A stretch of DNA of 64,000 bases from Steromphala cineraria (Eukaryota > Mollusca > Gastropoda > Trochida > Trochidae): assembly GCA_916613615.1 (NCBI GenBank), contig OU744731.1, positions 17,950,328 to 18,014,327 of the forward strand, read 5' to 3'. Shown one piece after another: positions 40,508 through 51,474 of the stretch. Every line of letters begins with the position of its first letter. Within the stretch, counting starts at the first letter, position 1. The position numbers and the translations under genes were made by a program. The notes beneath the pieces were generated by a model. It was given only the letters and a program-made list of their open reading frames with translations, did not search any database and was not told the DNA's origin.

Positions 40508-43500
40508 GTTTGTATGTGATCCTACAAGAACCATACTTCGGTTCAGCAGAATGTGTCTTACCGGTTTTGCCGCAAGCATCATATAATATTTTAACTCTTT
40601 TTGGGTTACGTAAATATACATTTTTGTTTTACTGCATTTTTGTATCTTGCCAACTGACGCAAAGTTCATACAAATAATTAAAATATTTGACGTAAATATA
40701 TTCCATTAAACAATACAAGCGATAATGTAAATTTGATATCATGTTATTTATCGTTTCGTATCTATTTCATATTCTCACATTATGTCTGATGTTTTAATCG
40801 TTGCTTATTCCGTTTGGGTCCTCTTTTGTTTTCCTCGATCCTCTTTAACAGGGCTTACGCATAACACTCAGATCACTCGAAATACTTGTCATGAGATCTT
40901 CATAAACATTAATGCAGTTACCCTTTGAATATACGAGACACTTCTTTGGTCAGGTTCTGTGCCGCATGTCACGGTTGAAACTGTTTTACCTTGCAGGTGC
41001 TGGCGCTATTAATGATCGCTCACAACTCTGTAACGAACATGATCCTTGCTGGAAACGTTACATTCCAATCAGCGACGTCATGACAGAGCCGCGGTTTGAT
41101 GTTCTGCTGAACAGCCATGACAAAATCGATCTTAATTGCAGGTATGTTTGTTACGAAACAACAATGATATTGCTCAAACAATCATAAACTTTTAGTTTCT
41201 TAGATAGCATTGAAAATATTAATTGATGCTGAGGAGGTATGATTTTCGGGAAGTTGATCGCTAATTTTCAACTAGGTCCGGGATGTCAATCTTCCAGAGA
41301 GTCTGCCAATTCGACTGCTGTTGAGTCATACAGTATGTATGGTTCAGATGCAAGGAGACACTCGATATAGTACAATACCACTCAATGTCCGCTAGGTCCA
41401 GTTGCTGCTCGCAGATTCATCCGAAATGCTTAGCCAGTCGAAGTAAACCTAGCCTCAAAATACTCGCTAAACTTCCATAATGAGTCTAGCGAGATACAGT
41501 AAGAGGTCGCGTCAGTCGACCTTTCGGCGACCTATGACCCTCCAACGTTACATGTGCGAAAGCAGACCATTGTGGCATGGTAAGCCGAGCCCTGATTGGT
41601 CAATTCGATAAGTCGGCTGACGAGAGCCTTTACTAAACCCAACTTGACTCAATATGGGACTATAACGAGTATTATTGAGGCTAGGTTTACTAAGACTGAA
41701 TGCTTAGTTACATTGGGCTAATCTCTTGCAATAACATCAACTTGATAACAACTATCGACCTTTTATAACTTCACCTGGAAAGGCGAGAATATGTCTTTTG
41801 GCTTGGCCGTCATCATTTTTGGCTGTATATGTAATCTTGATTAGTAAAACAAATGGACACTACATATACATCAGAAGCAGTATTTTACAGAAAATTTGCA
41901 AAATGATTATGATAAAAATCAAAACAGTTGTCTTTTTTGTGATTTCCAAAAGCGCTCCTGAACTTGCTGCAGCCGAGTCGTGTGAAGAGGAAGCCGATAT
42001 GTGTTACCAAGGAATACAAGCACATGAATTACTCATCAGTTGGAAGCATTTCTGCAGAAACATGAAAGGTAAAATGAAACGAACGAATTTATTACTGGCT
42101 TTGAAATGTTTTCATTTAAAGGTAGCTAAAGGCATTAAATCCTGTTTAAAGCTCTGTTGAATACGAGCACTTCTCAGTCTTCCTCATTCTCTCCCAACAG
42201 AGGCAGATACAGTCATGAAATTACTTTAAAGCCTCTGTTCAATTACGCCGACTTTTTGGGTAAAATTGGAGATGCCTGATTGGAGGCAATCAAAGTTAGT
42301 TGTGCAATCAGCGACGTTGTTTTAAGATCATTATTTTGGCCACTGCATCATGGCAAAAGCATTGTGATATGAATCACCCTTTCCATGCGAGAAGCATTGT
42401 CATTTGATTGAGAAATTCAAATTGATTGTGATGCTTTTTTTCCGCCAGGGGAAACTGGCGGAATCCACGGATTTCGACATAATAGAACAGAGGCTGTATC
42501 AACATTTCATGACTTGATCTGTATCTGTTGGGAGAAAATGAGGCTTCCTATATGTAGGAGCCCCAAAACAACAGGAAAGTTCGGTTTGGTCCTGGAACAC
42601 CCTGGATTGTTTTATGAGGGTTTTTTGAGGCTACTACAGCGGTACATGGTTTGAAGGTGTCTGTAATTCTCTTCGAAATAAGCAATTATTGCAAAGAAAT
42701 CATGCAAGTTGTCAACAAAGGCTATATAATGGTTCAGTCGCAAAATAGACCATGTGCAAAGTACACATTCGAAAGAGACAAGGGTCAATTCATGACGGAA
42801 TGTCTGAGGCTCTTTTAAATGGTTATTACAAAACGGTTTCACTGATTGCACAAGTAACTGTGGTTGTATCATATCAGCTTCCTCTCTTTCTAGCTCGAAG
42901 GTTACTCGTATTAAAGCAGAGGTTAGTTAAAGGGGCAGTCCTATCGGGGTATTTATTGTGGACACGAAATTCAAGGGGACATTTCAATTTATGCATATAT
43001 TGCTGTTAGTAAATGTTTATTTAACAACCAAGTTGAAGTATATTACTGCAGGTAACATCATTGTTGAATTATGTTTGATTACTTAATAAAGAAGACACAC
43101 AAGTGAATTTCGTTGCCACACAAACTAACTCGATAGAACTGTCCCATTTACTGGTAGTAGTGCGGACCACAATTGAATAAATGTTTAGCGTTAACACACA
43201 GGCAATTAAATATGATATACGTGTATTGATTAACCAACTCGGAACACCAATAGTGTAGTAGCTAAGCGTCAAAATTTGGCCAAATTGAAAAAATCTGGCT
43301 TAAAGTATGAAACTTGGCATGAATGATCATTATACATGTGTGCATTCATTTTGCCTAGGATCCAAATTTTTCGACCGCGGGAACCTGGTCACATGACGAA
43401 AAATCAAAAATGGCCGCCAATTTTCTTTAAAATCCATTTTAACTCATTTAAACCATATTTTTAATTATCTTTCAAACAAAATATTTTTATTGTAATGAAC

Positions 43501-46500
43501 AAGATGACAAAAGAACTACTTTCTGACATAAAATCCCTAAATTTGGTAAGTTCAATGAATATTTTATAAGAAAAATATAAAAATTTCAAATTTTATAAAC
43601 TGTTTAATGTGACTCCAGATTTCATTATTATATATAATGCATGCATTTCCATGTGATTAATTTTTAAACAAAAATGAATTTATCAGTTTACTTATTATGT
43701 TCCCCGCAAAGGATTGTGGAAGACATACGTGTAATGTTTTCAGTTCTATCCGTGGTTCCGTGGTTCCGTGGTTCTGTGGTTCCGTGGTTCCGTTATCCGG
43801 TAATTCCGTAATTCCGAAATGCTTTGGTTTCCGGGCCATATTTTAAAAAAGTTCTATATTATCTTACAAAATTTGATATTTTGTTGGATCTAGTGGTGGA
43901 CTGGTGCCTTTTGCTACTTATGTTTTCGGAATGTTTTACTTTTGTGATGGTTCCCATCATTCTCTCTCCACAGAGGCAACTCAGTTATACCTGAATTAGC
44001 CTCTGTTCTATTACGGCTAATACACGGGATAGAAAAGTAGAAATCTGATTGGAGGAAATCGAAGTTAGTTGTGCTATCAGCGACGCCGTTTCACTGAAAA
44101 GTGGTCATTCGCAAAACCTTGGCTATCTCAGTGTGGTTTGTCAAAGCTTTCGTTGAAATTTAACATTCGGGGGAGGTAATTCTTTCTATTACAAACAATC
44201 GGTTTTTACCTTCTCATTAGTTATTGTTTGGTTGACTAGTAAAATAAAATCTATCATAAAACAAATAGTAATTTACCCAATTTTAAAACAGTTTCTTTCT
44301 TATAAAAAACCCTATCCATATCTGATTTTCAAATTGTTTCCCTCTCACACTGTTAATGAAAAATAAACCTAAAGACATAATATTTTCCATCTCACTATAC
44401 GGCTGTTAAGAACTCCCCAAGTCATAGATATCCATGATGAAGAGGTGCCTTTTGGAAATTCTGATTGTTTTTATATTTTTCTGGTTTTCATGGAAACTGT
44501 TTGAACATATGTTTTCGAGCCATATCTCAAAAACGTAATTTTCCATCAGAAATTGTCCGACCGATAGCAGAAAAAGGATTCATATATTTTGATTTCCAAT
44601 TTTGTACATGCACTCTACCCTAGTAGGAAGTGTGTAGTGCTAAATAACAACCAATTTTATTTTTTATTTTTTTATGTTTTGTACCTATCGGCAGTCATTT
44701 GCCAATATAAGAATTTGTCTGACTGATTGCTGAAAACTATTCATCCTAGTATTAATTTCAAATTTTGCACATTTCTTTTACCTTCTAAGGAGCGATCAAA
44801 AGAAAAGACACAGAGTTGTAGTCATGTTCATTTCATGAGAAAAGATTTTGTCTGACCAATTGCAGGGAAAAATCATTACTGGGTATTAGTGAGCCATGCT
44901 CACTTTTTAGCTTGTTTAACTTTATACATTTTTTTAAGCATAACATTGATATCAAAATCTTCAGATGGTAAGTGCTCCCCTAGGCCTCCCAGGCCCTCGG
45001 TCATCAATTTTGTTTTACAAATTCGATTTGAATCTTTACTGACATTTCATGATATTAACATGTCTATAGTATACGTCCTTAAGAACATTGGAATAAAAAA
45101 TATCAAACATTTCAAACAATGCTAAAACAAAATTAACCATAACAATGATTGTATGAAAATGAATATTGACAATGATTGTTCCCATCTTGAATTGACTTTC
45201 CTCACAATCATGAATAAAGATGCTATGGTTGATACGTTTTTTTATCCCAAACAAGTCCGAAGAGTTGATTGAGAATTATATTCATTCTTAAAGGATTTTG
45301 CCTATTGAACCTAAGAGACCCAGGGAGGCACAAAAGAGCAGTAAAATTGCCATGTAATGGGATAGTTAAGTTCTTTTTATACTTGTTATTTTCTTTCTGA
45401 TTGGGCAATGTGTAAAAAGTACCAAAATTATATCAAATTTTGGTACACATTTTAATGCTATGATATGCTAATACCCGTTATCACTTTGAACGCTCACTTA
45501 CAACAAAAGATAATTTAATTAATGAATTCCTGAGACAATTAGAAACTTACCTTAACCAGGTTTATGAAACAAATAATTGACGAAAAAGTAGTGGGTAACA
45601 TAGTCCAAAAACGAAAATGGTTTTATGTAATAAATTGACTAAAACAACTACATTTATGCACAAAATGACACATAAAGATTACCTATCTATCTAACCTATC
45701 TGAATATCACACTTTGCAATTGTTTTTATGATATCTTATCACCTAAGGTATCATTTTAAATAAACAATGTATATTTATATATAATCGCATTCACATTGTG
45801 TCTGCTTAGTAAAAACTAATTATAACTTTTAGACTAACACAATTTATTTAGCAATTGTATAGCCTACCTTTATGACTTTAGTAGAAATACATATAAATCC
45901 ATCATTAGTCATATGATAATGGCACTCTTGACACTATTTAGTGAAATGGAGAAATACCACATCAAATTTAAGGTAGGAGACAGGTGTGATGTTTTTGGGT
46001 TTGTTTGGTACTTATTTTTAAAAAATGCAGATGGAAAAACTATTTTATGAAACTTGAAACATATATCACTGATAGGTATAAGTAAGTTTTATTTAGAAAA
46101 TTGTCTATTTATCCTTATTTTGAGACGTGCTTTGATTCTTTTGATCTATCATTATTACAACTTGGTACTACCTTAGATCAAATTAGTCTGTGTAAATCTT
46201 CAAATCATTCTTTCGATTCCCTTCAAAGTAACTGACAAGGTTGTGTTTTGGACATCTGTTATGTACACAACTTATTATATACCATAACTTAACTTAATGT
46301 TTTATATTCCAAATCAAATGAAATCCTTACAGGTGCCATTCAGATTAGGTTTAGATAAGGTTCAAATGTTCATGAACATTACGTTTGTTTGTAAAACATA
46401 AATATAAAAACATTGGATAATCAATTCTTGCAGGAATATAATCTGCATATACGCCGACCACAGCGATCCAGAATTTTAGATAATTACTTTCATAAAGCAT

Positions 46501-49500
46501 ATATTATTTTTGAATTTTGTTTTTAACATTAATAAATAGAACGTCAGATATAACCCGTTTACGAATATCTCATCTGTGTGGAAATGAATATTTACACTTG
46601 TGCCTTAAAAAAAAACTGATAAAGTGAAATTAAATCTTCAAAATATTAATAAAACCAAATTTGCCATGACCTTGACCTTAAACAATACTCACCTTGACTT
46701 TGATTTCATTCTAACATTTCGATATTCTGTTGATAATCTACATAGTAGACTTACAAAAGATATCCTTAAGTTAGATGTACTGTTGGTGCTCAATGGTCGT
46801 CACCCTAAACCACACTATAGAAACAATATAGTGCAGACTTTTTTGATCGTTAGAAATAACATAAACACAGAAAACAAATGTAGTAAAAATAAAACTGATA
46901 TCTCATTATTGTATCAGATTAATTACACAATAATGTACAGGACTGCTTCAGGTAAGAATTTCAAACCTAAGTAAGTTAAGTTAACATTCTTGAACAGCAA
47001 TCTTATAAGGGCAGTAGGGGAGATATAAAGTGATGTTGTCGGTAAGTAAAACCAGCTCGCTCTGTGTATGCATTAATCATGAAGTCCTGACAAAAATTCA
47101 AAGCCTTACAATTGTTTTCATAAAATTTGAAATTTTGATATTTTACTTATAAAATATTCATCAAAATTAGCAAATTTAGGGATTTTATGTCAGAAAGTAT
47201 TTCTTTTGTTATCTTATTTATTATATAAAAAATATTTTGTCTGAAAGTTTACTAAATATATGATTGAAATGGGCTTAAATGGAATTTTAAGAAAATTGGC
47301 GGGCATTTTGGATTTTTGGTCACGTGACCAGGTTCCCGCGGTCGAAAAATTTGGATCCTAGGCAAAATGAATATATACATGCCTAAAGATTATTCATGCC
47401 AAGTTTCATACTTTAAGCCAGATTTTTTCGATTTTGACACTAAGCTACTCCACTACAAGACTCACGAACATTAATATTAGCTTGTTTGACTTGACGACAA
47501 CAAACAAAAGTCCAAATGACTGTTATGATGTTACAGTTGTGGAGAAGCACGGACAATGTTGGATCAACCCAGAGCTCCTCTCTAAAGTGCTAGTCTGTGT
47601 GGAAGTTGGTAAAACTCAGGGGATGTAAGTCATCATCATTCATCAATATCACTTTTGCATTAACTATACTCGTGTCCAAAAGAAAGTTGACATCGTTTTA
47701 GAAGTAACACTGAAGAAAAAATAAGACATACTAAATGAAATAAATGATTTATTTGGATTGAACAATAATTTTTCAAACAAACTGTTTTAGTTTCATATCA
47801 GTAAATCATTCAAAATAGGAAACATTTAACATCAAATCGACACTAGGTCGGAAACTGAGAAAATTACAGCAGGTGAGATAACAGAAATAACACAAAAATA
47901 CATCTTCAACCTAATAATATTGAAGAGTCAATATCATGTATGTCCTTCTTGTGCACCAATGCATGCCTGGTCACGACGACGCATCGATGTTGTCAAACGT
48001 CGAATGACGTTGGGGGTGATGTTTTGCCATTCTTCAAACAGACATCGTTTCAAGCCTTGAGTGTTACTGGTACCACCTGTCGTTGTCTGATTTGACCTCC
48101 AAGATGATCCCATATGTGCTCGTTGGGATTCATGTCTGGAGAACAAGCTGGCTACGACAGAGTCTGAATTTTATTATTAGCCAGGTAATTCATTGTTTTT
48201 GCTGCTGTATGTGGTCTCGCATTGTCATGTTGGAAAATCACACCACGTTGTTGCTGCTGTATGAATGGTACCAGGGCAGGTCTTATCACTCTATCGATAT
48301 ACCTCTCTGCCGTCAGGTTGCCTTGAATAATCACTAGCCTCGTTTTAGTGTAATCACAAATGCCTCCCCATACCATCACACTCCCGCTGCCAAATTGATT
48401 ATATTCACACGGATTCTGCCACTGCTAGGTCTGTCTGACGTAGTACCCGTTTGTCAATAACGCTGCATTAGTTTGTAGACTGAAAAACGGCTGCAGGTGA
48501 AGATTGAAGCGATTTCGGCATTGCTTGCTCCCTGGTGAGCCTTTCCTCTGGCCCGTTCTCTTTGAACGGTCGTCAACCTAGGCAAAATTGTGTGTGTGTT
48601 TTGTTGCTGTGTTTTAAACGTGTCTAAGCAGCGTCTTTATACGATTTTGTGCACGTGCATTTCGTGGTTCTCGGCGGAAATGCATGTTTCCAATTTTTTA
48701 AATTTTTATCGTTTTCTGTCGAAGTTTATTGAATAAAGTGTGTTTCGAGGATGTGTTTCCTTTCTTGGATCACAGTTACACGTATATCTGTTCATTATTA
48801 CTTTAGAAAACAGCCAATTATTAACCAAAACAATGTTTTATTGTGTCAACTTTCTTTTGGACATGAGTATATAACAATGAACTATATCTTTCAAAGTCGG
48901 ACGACGTGTAAAAGGCAGTAGTATATCTTTGATAGCTTATCAATATTAGATTACTGATAAAAGCGTTCAGAGTGTACATGTTTTATTTTGCTTTGAAATT
49001 GATTAAACACGAACTGATAGTAATTATTCAAGAGAAATCATAATTTTGTTAAACATTGACATGTTATCCATGAATTGTTAAAATGAGACAAACAACGAGC
49101 CGAGCCTATAACGAGAATCCTAAATGGTTAACTACTAGTAACTACTTTCTCGGTAAACTTTCCAAGGGGGTAAAATAATATTCCTGTGGTCAGTGAAATG
49201 CGACTTTGAATTCTTGCAAGAACGACATTTGTTGTGAAACAGGGAATGCTTATTTTATTAGCATATCTATTCAAAGACACTGTCGGTCCTGGAACAGCCT
49301 TTTCAAAATTATATTGGACTAGAATGTTCGGTACCGTTTCTTTTGTCCCTGAGTATATCACTGTCATTAGTTCTAATTGCTGTTAAAAAAAAAATCGCTT
49401 TACAAATGTGTTAAACAGTGTTAAACATCAATCATCAAGCATTGTTTTACATGAGTTATACAAATATTCCTCCTCTTATATACTCTCGCCATTTAGTTAT

Positions 49501-49953
49501 ATATCCATAAACAATCCCTCAAATGATCGAGCCGGCGCAACATTGTTAATGATTTGTTTTGAGGAGTTTTTACTAAATCGGGAACTTTATCAACTACATG
49601 TATACTTAACAAAACATCAAACGACCACCCTGATTTTCAATATTGAGGTATCCTTTTGTATATGTTGAATATGAGATATTAGTATTAAGAACAGGTTCGG
49701 TCTTTTTTTGTTTTAGTGATTTTATACATTATCTATTATTTATATTAAATATATGATATAATTTTACATATTGAACTCCAGTGTATATTTGGGAATAATG
49801 ACAGATAATTAACTTAGCTATTTAAAATATACTGTTTTATAACAATATCGTCTATATTTTTTCTTATTGAATCATTTTTTTTGCAGAATGAGCAATGTCC
49901 CTCTGTGTGTGGGGGAAGAGGTATCAGCAATAGCAGATTGCGGCACGGATTGA
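40456..49953 (+). CDS. Gene A: secreted ten-cysteine protein, 5 coding exons, unknown family
   Basis: The coding exons are 40456-40507, 40997-41141, 41953-42068, 47537-47624 and 49887-49953. They sum to 468 nt, giving 155 residues plus TGA. All introns are GT-AG with phases 1, 2, 1, 2. Residues 1-21 form a signal peptide (hydrophobic core LLYLAGICLFF, AGA before a likely cleavage site). The mature part has ten cysteines at about 29, 35, 65, 76, 83, 100, 112, 125, 141 and 152. Visible motifs are CWKRYIPI, AESC, WKHFCRN and QCW. There is no transmembrane segment or recognised catalytic motif. The paralogue starting at 51432 shares exon structure, phases and cysteine spacing, which is the main support. 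I infer an extracellular, disulfide-rich protein of unknown role. The spaced Cys pairs recall nematode DUF19-like secreted domains, but I cannot confirm that. After the TGA, a further 18 codons still resemble gene B, so the stop may be a recent truncation. Confidence 0.8.
40997..41141 (+). CDS. Gene A exon 2
   Basis: The acceptor is ttgcag and the donor is gtatgt; the exon starts in phase 1 and ends in phase 2. It encodes three cysteines in the pattern C-x5-CW...LNC. The matching exon of gene B shares CW-x-R-(Y/F)-x-PI, the NS-x2-K block and the final L-x-C, all at the same residue numbers. Confidence 0.85.
41435..41698. mobile_element. Miniature inverted-repeat element, family 2, in gene A intron 2
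   Basis: The ends are cagtcgaagtaaacctagcc and the complement of cagtcttagtaaacctagcc, continuing to about 32 bp of inverted repeat. The direct duplication aatgcttag flanks it (41425-41433 and 41699-41707). It is a roughly 260-bp non-coding element. Confidence 0.8.
41953..42068 (+). CDS. Gene A exon 3
   Basis: The acceptor is ccaaaag and the donor is gtaaaa; the exon starts in phase 2 and ends in phase 1. It encodes the AESC...C...LLISWKHFCRN segment with three cysteines. WKHFC is shared exactly with gene B exon 3. Confidence 0.85.
42184..42540. mobile_element. Miniature element family 1, copy in gene A intron 3
   Basis: It is 357 bp with ends tcattctctccc and gggagaaaatg. Candidate duplications are agtcttcc and aggcttcc (7 of 8). 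The internal block gattggaggcaatcaaagtt ... gcaatcagcgacg matches the copy at 17.8 kb. Confidence 0.85.
43251..43600. repeat. Left arm of a 350-bp inverted pair in gene A intron 3
   Basis: This block (tagctaagcgtcaaaat, aaacttggcatgaatgat, ttttcgaccgcgggaacctg, aaaatggccgcc, cataaaatccctaaatttgg) recurs in opposite orientation at 47121-47459. The two may be independent copies of one repeat, or the long terminal repeats of a DNA element of about 4.2 kb. Confidence 0.8.
43743..43805. repeat. Short tandem repeat, 9-bp units (gtggttccg)
   Basis: About six units of gtggttccg or close variants, decaying to taattccg at the right end. It lies in gene A intron 3. Confidence 0.85.
43957..44105. mobile_element. 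Miniature element family 1, left half only
   Basis: tcattctctctccacagagg, tagcctctgttctattacgg and the block ending tatcagcgacgccgttt match the left half of family 1. No right end is present. Confidence 0.65.
44110..47115. other. Interior of gene A intron 3, no gene recognised
   Basis: AT-rich. A 116-codon frame at 46624-46974 has no motif and no paralogue counterpart. Enclosed by the 350-bp inverted arms. Confidence 0.5.
47121..47459. repeat. Right arm of the inverted pair, ending 78 bp before gene A exon 4
   Basis: This is the reverse complement of 43251-43600 with moderate divergence. It contains the palindrome ggtcacgtgacc and caggttcccgcggtcgaaaa. Confidence 0.8.
47537..47624 (+). CDS. 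Gene A exon 4
   Basis: The acceptor is gttacag and the donor is gtaagt; the exon starts in phase 1 and ends in phase 2. It encodes the QCW-x12-C segment, matched by YCW-x11-C in gene B. A Tc1-type transposon starts only about 42 bp past the donor. Confidence 0.8.
47667..48869 (-). mobile_element. Tc1/mariner element, internally deleted, in gene A intron 4
   Basis: The terminal inverted repeats tactcgtgtccaaaagaaag (left) and its near-exact complement (right) end at TA dinucleotides, the expected target. At about 1.2 kb it is shorter than a full Tc1 element of about 1.6 kb. It lies antisense to gene A and starts about 42 bp after the exon 4 donor. Confidence 0.85.
47934..48600 (-). pseudogene. 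Tc1-type transposase pseudogene
   Basis: On the reverse strand, a helix-turn-helix remnant (GASNAEIASIF...SVYKLMQRY) comes first. The reading then jumps to MVWGGI, so the part with the first catalytic Asp is deleted. FQHDNARPHTA holds the second catalytic Asp. SPDMNPNEHIWDHL holds the final Glu region. Stops and a frameshift interrupt it: TAG before PACSPDMNP, and a frame change before CLFEEWQNI. It is non-functional. Confidence 0.85.
49887..49953 (+). CDS. Gene A terminal exon
   Basis: The acceptor is a pyrimidine-rich tract ending ttttgcag. The exon encodes the last two cysteines (LC-x11... the pair is separated by ten residues in gene A and in gene B), then GTD and TGA. The frame stays open after the TGA to a TAG at 50008-50010, and that stretch (LFQELLSKLY) aligns with LFHDLLVKLY of gene B. 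Confidence 0.8.
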
Positions 49954-50032
49954 GGGAGGCTCTTTCAGGAACTACTTAGCAAACTTTATCATGAGTCTTC
50001 TCTGATGTAGATGCACTGCAATGTTCCTGTCT

Positions 50033-50177
50033 GAGGATTGAATATCACCCAATAAAACCACGAGGATTGAATATCACCCAATAAAACCACGAGGATTGAA
50101 TATCACCCAATAAAACCACGAGGATTGAATATCACCCAATAAAACCACGTGGATTGAATATCACCCAATAAAACCAT
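50033..50177 (+). repeat. 29-bp tandem repeat x5 carrying AATAAA, in gene A 3' UTR region
   Basis: There are five near-identical 29-bp units, each containing tatcacccaataaaaccac. The AATAAA hexamers are at 50051, 50080, 50109, 50138 and 50167. The array starts 80 bp after the gene A stop, so it supplies five consecutive poly(A) signals on the gene strand. It could be a chance product of repeat slippage around one original signal. Confidence 0.9.
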
Positions 50178-50179
50178 GA

Positions 50180-51380
50180 ACATTTCGAGTCTGATTTTGT
50201 TTGAATCAAAAGTCAACGGTAATTACAATATTATAATGTATCAACTAACTTCCTTATTTTATTTCAAGATCTACATGTATAATAATGATAGTGGGGATAA
50301 TTAAATGGCGCCTTATCCAGTTACTAATAACCTGCTCAAATCGCTACATCATTTCCCTGATGAACATGTACTTTCAAAGCTCGGCGCGATCATGTTAGTC
50401 CGTACATCCTGTTTTTGGTACCAATTTTAACAGCTGGCTGGACTGAGTGCAATGTGAATCAAGTGTCGTCGGTCGAACCCGGGTCATTTCCTTCAGAGGC
50501 CAGCATAAACTACACAACTGTGCTTCACAACTGTTGTCAAATCAGTATATAACTAAAAAATATTTGTAAAGAAGTTGAAACCTTAGTCCCTCATTTTATT
50601 CAATAACAAACATTTATCAAACACAATTAATACAAATTTTATGAAAGTGATTGCCTTATGTATACTTTATTGAAGATATTTCCTCTGCAAAAGTCTAAAG
50701 GTAAAAGAAGTTTAATGATGACTACTTGTTTTCAACGCCTTCATAGTTGCAAAGTATGAAACTATGAAACGTTTTTTTCACTATTGTTTGGCGGGTGAAA
50801 TATTTGACGCCTTTTAATTATCAATGGTGCAGTGGTTCTGGAACATCACACCAAAGATAATCTGATTGACAGCCAATGAAAACTCCTCATTGATGAAAAG
50901 CATGCTAGTCGTCACCGAAGCCTAATTCATGATAAAGCCGCCACATCACGTGTATGTCTTCTATCAAACTTACAAAAAGTGCAAAGTCGACTACATTTTA
51001 GTTTTCCAGGAACATACTTCAATAACTGAGCCATATAAATGATTACTCCTGAAACAGCATCGCTGATTGGACAGCCTTTTGTGATTGCATACAAACAGGT
51101 TTCTCCTTTCTATCCCGAGAAATTAAAAAAGAGGATGGACAAGCTTTTTTATCTTCCTCTGTGCGGTGTAATTGGAACGCACTGGAAATGCAGTTAGTTT
51201 ATTCAGCACATCTTGAAAATCACACTCCTTATTATGCTTCAACGTAAGAGTATCAAACCTTTATTTTGTTCGCTACTGTAAACTAATCAAATGTCAGAGA
51301 AGACCAATTTTGTAAGTAGAAGCTGCATCCGCTCTTTAACTCTTATTACTCTGCAGAAGAGGAAATGTCAAGGCCCTATT
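50180..51380. other. Spacer between gene A and gene B
   Basis: About 1.2 kb without coding signals. It ends at the inferred TATA box of gene B. Confidence 0.55.
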
Positions 51381-51383
51381 TGA

Positions 51384-51413
51384 TATATGAGCGACACACC
51401 GTCTGTTTCACAT
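51384..51413 (+). promoter_or_regulatory. Putative TATA box and initiator of gene B
   Basis: TATATGA is at 51384-51390 and TCACAT at 51408-51413. The presumed +1 A is at 51410, 26 bp from the start of TATA and 22 nt before the ATG. TCACAT is the same hexamer found at the inferred start of gene A. Spacing is slightly short for a canonical TATA box. Confidence 0.35.
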
Positions 51414-51431
51414 CCCCAGCACACGTGAGCC

Positions 51432-51474
51432 ATGCTACCGGTTAATGTGATAGCGAGTCTGATCATACTGGGAG
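51432..51474 (+). CDS. Gene B exon 1 (signal peptide)
   Basis: The exon runs from ATG to the donor gtttgt in phase 1, the same donor hexamer and phase as gene A exon 1. It encodes MLPVNVIASLIILG. A TATA-like box and initiator lie just upstream. Confidence 0.7.

Noticed and set aside
46624..46974. 116-codon open frame in gene A intron 3
   Set aside because: No motif and no counterpart in gene B. AT-rich composition explains the residue bias.
48083..48337. Plus-strand open frame over the Tc1 element
   Set aside because: It is the antisense shadow of the transposase pseudogene.
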